Of a DNA stretch of 13,721 nucleotides, positions 1 through 5,677 are shown in pieces. A program made the position numbers and the translations under genes. Where the stretch lies: positions 3,072 through 16,792 of the forward strand of contig JAFLUK010000017.1 in NCBI GenBank assembly GCA_022508865.1, written 5' to 3'. The notes beneath the pieces were generated by a model, which was given only the letters and a program-made list of their open reading frames with translations, did not search any database and was not told the origin of the DNA. How positions within the stretch are numbered: the stretch's first letter is position 1; the number at the start of each line of letters is the position of its first letter. The DNA is from Oscillospiraceae bacterium (GTDB lineage: Bacteria; Bacillota; Clostridia; Oscillospirales; Acutalibacteraceae).

Positions 1-1
1 G

Positions 2-928
2 CAAAATACAACTTCGGCTACACTAAACGCTAAAAAGCTGCTGGACGGCGGAAACTATTCAGGCTCATTATTTAGCTTTGAATTAAAGGGTCTTGCCTCA
101 ATTAACACAGACACTGTTACCACAAAAGACGTTTCCGGTCAGTCTTTAACAGTTAAAAGTGTTTCAGATGGTGACATTACCTTTAAAGGCAGTGCATCAA
201 ATAAAATTTTGAGCTATTCAGAGCCGGGTGTATATCGCTATAAGATTTACGAAAAATCACTGAATAATAATAATGATTACATAACAGATAAAAAGGTTTA
301 TCTGGTAGAAATTACTGTTAAGGAAAACGGCGCAAGCCTTGTGCCAGAAGCGGTTTATTACAAAACTCCGGAGACAGTAACAAGCAGTACACTTGATGCT
401 GATTTACATCAGTATTTTACAAGTGAATATAAGCTTACTTCTGTTCCTGTGTTTGATAATAACACCCAAAAAGGTAAGGTTACGGTAATTAAAACAGACC
501 AGAGTGACCAACTGGTACAAGGTGTTCAGTTTACCATTTACAAAACAACAGGCGAAAACGAAGCTCTTGGCGATGTATATACTTCAGATACCACAAAAGA
601 AAAAGGTGAAGTAATTTTTGATAACATTCCTATCTTTAAAGAGGGATATCAGTCATCAACTCCTGAATATCAGTGGTATTGCCTTGTGGAATCAGCACCA
701 AAGGACGGATATTCAATCAGCGCCGAAAAACACTACTTTAAGTTACCTACAAAGGGTAGTTATGAAATTAAATTTGAATATGTAAACGGTGTAGTAATAA
801 TGCCTGACGCAAGCGGCATCGGTACCAGAGGATTTATTGTGATGGGTGCTTGTATATTGGCTTTTGGCGCTATGTTATTAATGGGATACTTCTTCACAGG
901 TTATAAAGCCAAAAGAAGAATCAAATAA
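2..928 (+). CDS. Ancillary pilin, 3' portion (Spy0128-like domain, SpaA/CnaB-like domain, MPDAS sorting signal)
   Basis: The 5' end lies outside the window; the open frame runs through base 2, giving 308 visible residues. The first ~115 residues fit one repeat of the Spy0128/FctA 'streptococcal pilin isopeptide linkage' family: an early Lys-rich strand (LNAKKLLDGG), FSFEL, then ITFKG...EPGVYRYKIYEK, whose Y-x-I-x-E segment carries the conserved acidic residue. A second domain follows (GKVTVIKTDQ, then WYCLVESAPKDGY) with the beta-sandwich and E-box pattern of SpaA/CnaB-like pilin domains. The last 42 residues (bases 800-925) form a sorting signal: MPDAS, GIGTRG, a hydrophobic helix and a KAKRRIK tail. 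Proteins of this build are pilus tip or base subunits cross-linked by intramolecular isopeptide bonds. It lies 39 bases upstream of the major pilin with no terminator between, so the two are probably cotranscribed. Tip versus base role cannot be decided here. Confidence 0.85.
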   Translation, partial: QNTTSATLNAKKLLDGGNYSGSLFSFELKGLASINTDTVTTKDVSGQSLTVKSVSDGDITFKGSASNKILSYSEPGVYRYKIYEKSLNNNNDYITDKKVYLVEITVKENGASLVPEAVYYKTPETVTSSTLDADLHQYFTSEYKLTSVPVFDNNTQKGKVTVIKTDQSDQLVQGVQFTIYKTTGENEALGDVYTSDTTKEKGEVIFDNIPIFKEGYQSSTPEYQWYCLVESAPKDGYSISAEKHYFKLPTKGSYEIKFEYVNGVVIMPDASGIGTRGFIVMGACILAFGAMLLMGYFFTGYKAKRRIK

Positions 929-953
929 TGTAACTATTTTAAATTAAAATAAA

Positions 954-960
954 AAGGAGA
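954..960 (+). promoter_or_regulatory. Strong ribosome binding site of the major pilin
   Basis: AAGGAGA lies 7 bases before the ATG at 968. It is a near-perfect Shine-Dalgarno sequence and fits a structural protein made in large amounts. No promoter or terminator is visible in the 39-base gap, so transcription presumably comes from upstream. Confidence 0.8.
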
Positions 961-967
961 AATTATA

Positions 968-2395
968 ATGTTAAAAACAACAAAAAAAGTTATGGCTATT
1001 TTATTAGCCGCAATGTTTATGCTTGCAATGATTCCTTTCTCTGCAAGTGCAGCAACAGACAATGTAAACTTTACTGTTAAGTGTGAAAAAACCGGTTTTA
1101 CATTTACAGTTTATCAGCTGGCTACCCTTGACACAACAACAGGTACATATGATGTAAAAGCTACCGACGAAGATGTTGTAGATGCTTTCCAAACTGTACC
1201 AACAAATGCAAGTGACAACACAGTAGCAAAGGCAGTTCTTGCAGCAGCAGAAGGAGCAGACCTTTCTAAATTAGGTACAGCATTGCCTGAAACTTACACA
1301 TCCGGTTCAGGTACAAAAGATTATACAGTAGCTCCCGGTGTATATTACATCAAACCAACAACTACCCCTGCAGGCACAAAAAAGGCAGCAGGCTCAATTG
1401 TAGCTCTTCCATATTACAATGGTACAACTTCAACTTGGGTTGATACATATGCTACAATTGATCTTGCAGGAAAAGTAGACGCAAGTCCGGTATCTCTTAC
1501 TAAGGTAATCGAAGACGGTAAGGACAACGGCGACACATGGACAACTGCCGGTTTAGGCGGTACAGTTAACTTCAAGCTTACATCAGACATTACAGGTTCA
1601 GCAACTACACCTCTTACAACATATGTATTTAAGGATATAATGGCTGAAGGTCTTACATTCGATGGCGACAGCAGCGTTACAGTGACACTGAAGGGCGACA
1701 GCGCTTCAGAAACATTAGGTAAAGCCAATTATGAAGTTAAAACAAATGTAACTGAAGATTCAGATACATACACATTTACAGTATCAATCAATTCAGCTTA
1801 TCTTGCAGGCGCAGAATTCTATAACTACAAAACTGTTGAAGTTACATATTCTGCAACATTAAATGATAAAGCTAAGTTAAATTCAAACGAAAACATTAAC
1901 AAAGCTAAGCTTACATACGGAAGCGGTAGCTCTACAAGTTCAACAAATTGGTCACAGGTAACTGTTTACACATACGGACTCCAGGTAGAAAAAGTTGACG
2001 CTAACAATGAAAACACAAAGCTTGAAGGTGCAGTATTCCAGGTAACAAAACAAGGTGAATCAATTGTACTTGCAACAGCAACAACAGGTGCAGATGGTAT
2101 CGGCGTATTTATGAACGACGGTAAAGCTTATCAGTTTGATGCCGGCACATATACAATTACCGAAACAACAGCTCCTACAGGCTACAACAAGAATACAGAA
2201 GCTATTGAAGTAACAATTGAAGCAAGCAAAACACTTGCTACAACATATCAACAGGTGAGAATCACAAATACACCTGCATTACTTCCTGAAACAGGCGGTA
2301 ACGGCACAATGCTCTTTACTATCATAGGTGGTGCTCTTGTTCTTTGTGCAGGCGCTATGTACATTTTAGTTTTCAGAAAAAGAACTTCTAAATAA
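968..2395 (+). CDS. Major pilin backbone subunit, LPXTG-anchored
   Basis: The 475 residues have the build of a Gram-positive pilus backbone protein. A signal peptide covers residues 1-28/29 (positive KTTKK, hydrophobic core, then SASAA). An N-terminal domain (~31-165) follows, then a D2-type fimbrial isopeptide domain from ~172 (VSLTK, Lys179; Asn311 in NINKAKLTYG is the likely partner). A CnaB domain (~336-436) has Lys342 in VEKVD, the E-box YTITETTAPTGY (Glu399) and Asn434 in RITNTP, the usual Lys/Glu/Asn trio. The sorting signal is LPETG at 439-443 (bases 2282-2296), then a hydrophobic helix and FRKRTSK. The canonical pilin motif (WxxxVxVYPKN) is not intact: after Trp157 the segment reads IDLAGKV, so Lys169 is only a candidate acceptor lysine. 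The sortases just downstream should cleave LPETG and join subunits. Backbone identity rests on domain order and position. Confidence 0.9.
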   Translation: MLKTTKKVMAILLAAMFMLAMIPFSASAATDNVNFTVKCEKTGFTFTVYQLATLDTTTGTYDVKATDEDVVDAFQTVPTNASDNTVAKAVLAAAEGADLSKLGTALPETYTSGSGTKDYTVAPGVYYIKPTTTPAGTKKAAGSIVALPYYNGTTSTWVDTYATIDLAGKVDASPVSLTKVIEDGKDNGDTWTTAGLGGTVNFKLTSDITGSATTPLTTYVFKDIMAEGLTFDGDSSVTVTLKGDSASETLGKANYEVKTNVTEDSDTYTFTVSINSAYLAGAEFYNYKTVEVTYSATLNDKAKLNSNENINKAKLTYGSGSSTSSTNWSQVTVYTYGLQVEKVDANNENTKLEGAVFQVTKQGESIVLATATTGADGIGVFMNDGKAYQFDAGTYTITETTAPTGYNKNTEAIEVTIEASKTLATTYQQVRITNTPALLPETGGNGTMLFTIIGGALVLCAGAMYILVFRKRTSK

Positions 2396-2436
2396 TTTTA
2401 AATAAAGAGTTTTTAATAAAATTATAAACTTTTTCA

Positions 2437-2468
2437 GGGATGCGGATCACCTTCCGCATCCCTTTTTT
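2437..2468 (+). terminator. Intrinsic terminator after the major pilin
   Basis: A perfect 10-bp stem (GGGATGCGGA / TCCGCATCCC) with a six-base loop is followed directly by six T. It lies 42 bases after the pilin stop codon and separates the pilin transcript from the sortase genes. Confidence 0.95.
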
Positions 2469-2484
2469 GTGTGTATGCTTTTTA

Positions 2485-2513
2485 TTGCAATATTCATATG
2501 TCTGGTATATAAT
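2485..2513 (+). promoter_or_regulatory. SigA-type promoter for the two sortase genes
   Basis: A -35 box TTGCAA (2485-2490) and a perfect -10 box TATAAT (2508-2513) are 17 bases apart. The promoter starts just 16 bases past the pilin terminator, so the sortases appear to be transcribed independently of the pilins. The expected transcript start near 2520 supports translation from the ATG at 2549. Confidence 0.75.
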
Positions 2514-2548
2514 ATATCTATAGAATTTCAGTGAAAAGGTTACTTCTA

Positions 2549-3451
2549 ATGAAAAAAAAGGCAGCAATAATTTTTATAACAATTGTTTTTCTCTTGGGTA
2601 TAGGTGTAATGTCCTATCCTCTGATTAGTTCTGTCGTAAATAATATAGGCACCAGAAACGAGGCAAGCTCGTATCAAAAAAAATCAAATGATATGCCCTC
2701 CGGTGAAGTTGAAAGGCTTATTAAAGAAGCCCGAAAATACAACGAAAGTCTTACCCATAATATGATTCTTACCGACCCCTTTGATATAGATGCATACGAG
2801 AATATAGGAGCAAATTATGAAACAACACTGGATATTGATGGTTCGGGACTTATAGGCTATGTGAATATTCCAAAAATTAATGTTTATCTGCCCATATTCC
2901 ACGGTACATCATATGACGTTTTGTCAAAAGGAGCGGGCCACCTTGCAAATACGTCCTTACCTGTTGGGGGAAAAAATACACATAGTGTTATTTCTGCCCA
3001 TACGGCTTTTCCAACCAATACCTTCTTTGATTACTTGACAGATTTAGAAAAAGATGATGTTTTTTACATTCATATTCTTAATCAAACTTTAAAGTATCAG
3101 GTAGACCAAATTAAGGTTGTCTTACCCACTGATACATCAGATTTATACATTACCGACGGAGAGGATTATGTTACACTGCTAACTTGTACTCCTTACAGCA
3201 TCAACACCCACAGACTGCTTGTAAGAGGGACAAGAGTTCCCTATAATGAAGAAGAAATCGGTGATGTTCAGATATTTTCAGCAAGCGACGGCTCAATTTA
3301 TTTTATCGGCTACAAAATACCATATTGGGTTGCGGGTACTGTTTTAGGTGCATTTATACTTGTTGTAGTTCTCATTATTTTTATTGTTATAAAGAGAAAT
3401 AAAAGAAAAAACGAACAATTAGCAGATAAAGTTCAAGAGAATATTACGTAA
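2549..3451 (+). CDS. Class C (pilus-polymerising) sortase
   Basis: This membrane-bound transpeptidase should cleave the sorting signals of the neighbouring pilins at Thr and join them to pilin lysines. Numbering here counts from the upstream GTG at 2531. The N-terminal helix is at ~10-30. A class C lid carries DPF at 82-84. The catalytic set is His157 (ISAHTAF), Cys219 (TLLTC) and Arg228 (THRLLVRGTR). A second membrane helix is at ~264-287, followed by a KRNKRK tail. The lid, TLxTC box and C-terminal helix are the class C hallmarks. I prefer the ATG at 2549, giving 300 residues: AAAAGG (2534-2539) sits 9 bases upstream of it, whereas the GTG at 2531 has no Shine-Dalgarno sequence and would leave only a ~10-base leader from the predicted promoter. 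The second sortase follows after 2 bases. Confidence 0.92.
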   Translation: MKKKAAIIFITIVFLLGIGVMSYPLISSVVNNIGTRNEASSYQKKSNDMPSGEVERLIKEARKYNESLTHNMILTDPFDIDAYENIGANYETTLDIDGSGLIGYVNIPKINVYLPIFHGTSYDVLSKGAGHLANTSLPVGGKNTHSVISAHTAFPTNTFFDYLTDLEKDDVFYIHILNQTLKYQVDQIKVVLPTDTSDLYITDGEDYVTLLTCTPYSINTHRLLVRGTRVPYNEEEIGDVQIFSASDGSIYFIGYKIPYWVAGTVLGAFILVVVLIIFIVIKRNKRKNEQLADKVQENIT

Positions 3452-3453
3452 GA

Positions 3454-4248
3454 ATGGTGATTAGCTTGTGGAAGAAAATTGTTTTTGCAATTGCAACCGT
3501 TATGTTGATAACAGGTTTGGTGTTTTTGCTGTTTCCCCCTATATCAAATTGGATAGGACAGAATATTGCAAATTCGGAAACAGAAAAGTTTGATAATTCT
3601 GTTGCTAATGCAAAAAACGGCTCTTATGTAGATGCTCTTAAAAATAAAGATATAGACAAAGACGGCTATTCCATTAACGAGAACGGAGAAAGAACCTCTG
3701 ATTTTCCTGTTTTGTTTAAAGATGATTTAGACAGGCTTTATAAAGACAGCGTAGCTTATAACAAAAGTATTATAAACAATCAGGGAACAGTAACAACAAG
3801 TGATTATTCAACTCCTGCCCTTAATATGTCCTCATACGGTGTACCAAGCGGTTTATACGGATATTTGTCTGCCCCTACAATTGGTATGAAACTGCCTATT
3901 TATCTTGGAGCAAATGCGTCTTCCATGAGCTACGGAGCTGCCCATTTAACCAATACATCTCTGCCGATTGGCGGAGAAAGTACCAACTGCGCAATTGCAG
4001 GACACACCGGATATATAGGAAGAATTTTCTTTGATAATTTAAGAGGTCTTGCCATTGGGGATAAGGTAATCCTTACAAATTATTGGGGCAGTTTAAATTA
4101 TTGTGTTACAAAAACTAAAGTGGTAAAGAAGAATCAAACAGAGGATATATATATAGAAGAGGAAAAAGATCTTTTAACCCTTGTAACCTGTATTTCTAAC
4201 AACAGCGGAGGCTTTGACAGATTTATAGTTATTTGTGAACGGGTATAA
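3454..4248 (+). CDS. Second sortase, lid-less, no C-terminal membrane helix
   Basis: The 264-residue sortase has one N-terminal membrane helix (~8-28) and ends 8 residues after the catalytic Arg. The active site is complete: His184 (IAGHTGY), Cys246 (TLVTC) and Arg256 (FDRFIVI). It lacks the DPW/DPF lid and the C-terminal anchor of its neighbour. Residues ~45-125 between helix and catalytic barrel are an unusual linker that includes KNKDIDKDGYS, a DxDxDG loop (Asp66, Asp68, Asp70, Gly71) like calcium-binding loops. The gene starts 2 bases after the class C sortase stop, so translation is probably coupled; no strong ribosome binding site is seen. Likely roles are attaching the finished pilus to peptidoglycan or processing the ancillary pilin with its odd MPDAS signal. 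Subclass is uncertain; sortase identity is firm. Confidence 0.9.
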   Translation: MVISLWKKIVFAIATVMLITGLVFLLFPPISNWIGQNIANSETEKFDNSVANAKNGSYVDALKNKDIDKDGYSINENGERTSDFPVLFKDDLDRLYKDSVAYNKSIINNQGTVTTSDYSTPALNMSSYGVPSGLYGYLSAPTIGMKLPIYLGANASSMSYGAAHLTNTSLPIGGESTNCAIAGHTGYIGRIFFDNLRGLAIGDKVILTNYWGSLNYCVTKTKVVKKNQTEDIYIEEEKDLLTLVTCISNNSGGFDRFIVICERV

Positions 4249-4285
4249 ATAGATTCTTCATCTTCGAGAGTTTTCCTGCTAAATA

Positions 4286-4313
4286 AAAAACGCACCTGAA
4301 AAGGTGCGTTTTT
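4286..4313. terminator. Bidirectional terminator between sortase 2 and the solute-binding lipoprotein gene
   Basis: A 12-bp stem (AAAAACGCACCT / AGGTGCGTTTTT) closes a GAAA tetraloop, with an A-run before and a T-run after. It therefore works as an intrinsic terminator on both strands and serves the two convergent genes. Confidence 0.93.
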
Positions 4314-4327
4314 AGTATCTTCAGCAA

Positions 4328-5020
4328 TCAGTATTTTTCAATTATATCCTTATATTCGCCGTTTTTGGATATTTTTTCAAGTCCTGCATTAAAGTTCTCA
4401 ATAAAGTCCTTGTTTTTATCCTTGTTAACGGCAAAAGAAAGGCTTGTGGTTTTTTCGGCATTTTCAAATGTTTTCAGATTTTCGCCATTTTTGATTGATT
4501 CTCTTATTACCAGCTCATCTTCAAAGAAGCCTGCAATAGAATTATTTTGGGCATCCTTGTGCATTTTTTGATTATCAGTATATTTTTTTACAGTAAGGTT
4601 GTACTGTGATGCAATCTGTGTTGCAAAGTCTTCGCCAAAACTGCCTTTCGTTACGCCGATTGTAGCGTTAATAAGCTGTTCGTAGGTTGTTATGTTGGAG
4701 GTTTTTGGAGTAGTAAAGATAATTCCTCTTTGGTAAAAAGGAGAGGTGTAGTCGTAGTCTTCACTGCCGTTTGTAAAGTCACTTGAACAACTGACAAAAT
4801 CAGCGTTTTCGTCGGTTACCAGATTGACCTGAAAGCCCTGTGCGTCTGCAACTGCATTAATAATATCTGCTTCAAGTCCTGTTACACTGCCATTATTGAT
4901 ATAACTGTAGGGGTTGTTATTATCTTTCATAAGAACAGTGTACGTAGTTTTTTCTTCTGAACATCCTGTAATTGTTATCAGTAATAAAATTATTATAAAG
5001 ACAGAAACTAATTTTTTCAT
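4328..5020 (-). CDS. Family-3 solute-binding lipoprotein (amino-acid ABC type), shortened and divergent
   Basis: An exported lipoprotein of 230 residues from the chosen start. A short hydrophobic leader ends in a lipobox (ITGC, Cys20). The rest follows the bacterial family-3 solute-binding fold: NPYSYINNG and GLEADIINAVADAQG in lobe 1, DYTSPFYQRGIIFTT at the hinge, a SFGEDFA-type second lobe, AGFFEDELV and SLSFAVNKD. Such proteins feed polar amino acids to ABC transporters, but no permease or ATPase gene is adjacent. Two oddities: lobe 1 lacks roughly ten residues usually found between the QVNLV strand and the next strand, and the family's T-x-x-R, whose Arg holds the ligand carboxylate, reads TNGS (83-86). 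Ligand preference may therefore differ. The ATG at 5020 is preferred over a TTG at 5029 because AGGAG (5031-5035) lies 10 bases from the ATG but only 1 base from the TTG. Confidence 0.85.
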   Translation of the reverse strand: MKKLVSVFIIILLLITITGCSEEKTTYTVLMKDNNNPYSYINNGSVTGLEADIINAVADAQGFQVNLVTDENADFVSCSSDFTNGSEDYDYTSPFYQRGIIFTTPKTSNITTYEQLINATIGVTKGSFGEDFATQIASQYNLTVKKYTDNQKMHKDAQNNSIAGFFEDELVIRESIKNGENLKTFENAEKTTSLSFAVNKDKNKDFIENFNAGLEKISKNGEYKDIIEKY

Positions 5021-5041
5021 ACCTATCAAACTCCTGGTTAT

Positions 5042-5070
5042 ATTATCAAATAAAAGAAGAAAAAAGTCAA
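5042..5070 (-). promoter_or_regulatory. SigA-type promoter for the solute-binding lipoprotein gene
   Basis: Read on the minus strand, TTGACT (5070-5065) and GATAAT (5047-5042) are 17 bases apart. The expected start lies just upstream of the AGGAG at 5031-5035, giving a very short leader. Confidence 0.7.
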
Positions 5071-5085
5071 GAGAAACACAAAGAT

Positions 5086-5114
5086 TTGAAATATAAATAA
5101 TAGTATGATATAAT
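5086..5114 (+). promoter_or_regulatory. SigA-type promoter, extended -10, for the zinc-ribbon membrane protein gene
   Basis: TTGAAA (5086-5091) and a perfect TATAAT (5109-5114) are 17 bases apart, with TG one base before the -10 box. It is back to back with the minus-strand promoter at 5042-5070, with 15 bases between the two -35 boxes. Confidence 0.75.
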
Positions 5115-5143
5115 AATAAGTAATTTATTTATGGAGCAGAAGA

Positions 5144-5551
5144 ATGAGAAATTTTATGTTCAAGATGGCTCAGTTTATGAACGGGCGATATGGTCACGAC
5201 AAACTAAATACTGCACTTTTGATTTTGTGGATTATTCTGGAGCTTTTGTGGCTGATTACCCGATTTTGGGTGTTTGGCATTTTGGTACTGCTTTTGATTG
5301 CATTAATATTTTTCAGAAGCTTTTCCAAAAATATTCAAAAGAGAATGAGGGAAAACAGAAAGTACCTTGGTATTGTTAACAGTATAAAGAAGAAAACCAC
5401 ACTGTGGCAGAAAATGTGGAAAGACAGAAATACACATAGATACATTAAGTGTCCATATTGTAAGGCTCAACTTCGAGTTAAGAAAATAAGGGGCGAGCAC
5501 AAGGTACACTGTCCCAAATGCAACGAGGATTTTAAAAAGAAAATTTCATAA
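5144..5551 (+). CDS. Small membrane protein with C-terminal zinc ribbon, function unknown
   Basis: The 135-residue protein has no function I can assign. Residues 1-20 (containing FMNGRYGHDKLN) precede two hydrophobic helices at ~22-38 and ~41-57 that form a hairpin. A basic stretch follows (SKNIQKRMRENRKY, KKKTTLWQK). The C-terminal ~35 residues hold CPYC (103-106) and CPKC (123-126), a four-Cys zinc ribbon expected to face the cytoplasm. Small Firmicutes membrane proteins with this plan are common and uncharacterised. The start is decided by GGAG at 5133-5136, 7 bases before ATG 5144; an earlier ATG at 5131, in another frame, contains that GGAG and is not used. It has its own strong promoter and terminator, so it is a single-gene unit. 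A zinc- or nucleic-acid-binding membrane adaptor is a guess. Confidence 0.82.
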   Translation: MRNFMFKMAQFMNGRYGHDKLNTALLILWIILELLWLITRFWVFGILVLLLIALIFFRSFSKNIQKRMRENRKYLGIVNSIKKKTTLWQKMWKDRNTHRYIKCPYCKAQLRVKKIRGEHKVHCPKCNEDFKKKIS

Positions 5552-5583
5552 AAAAACAGAGGGTATCACTACCCTCTGTTTTT
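5552..5583. terminator. Bidirectional terminator shared by the zinc-ribbon gene and the fibronectin gene
   Basis: A 14-bp perfect stem (5552-5565 / 5570-5583) contains CAGAGGGTA and its complement around a four-base loop, flanked by A- and T-runs on opposite sides. It starts one base after the plus-strand stop codon and lies ~95 bases past the minus-strand gene's stop, so it can end both transcripts. I saw nothing else in 5584-5677. Confidence 0.95.
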
Positions 5584-5677
5584 GTTTGCAGTTTTTTCAA
5601 AACGTGTATTTATATCACATTTATTATCGTGTTTTTTAGATTTACTCTTTGAAACCGTCAATACATAACTTACGTTA

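Noticed and set aside
1004..2251. Three minus-strand open frames inside the major pilin
   Set aside because: They are antisense shadows of a repetitive Thr/Ala-rich coding sequence; they give Cys-rich or low-complexity products, have no ribosome binding sites and no family resemblance.
4328..5020. A frameshifted or truncated pseudogene of a solute-binding protein
   Set aside because: The frame is intact from lipobox to a normal C-terminus, the missing segment is an in-frame internal loss, and the promoter and ribosome binding site are strong; it is treated as a divergent functional gene.
5131..5379. An 82-codon frame starting 13 bases before the zinc-ribbon gene
   Set aside because: Its ATG overlaps the GGAG that serves ATG 5144; the product has no recognisable features, whereas the 5144 frame gives membrane helices and a zinc ribbon.
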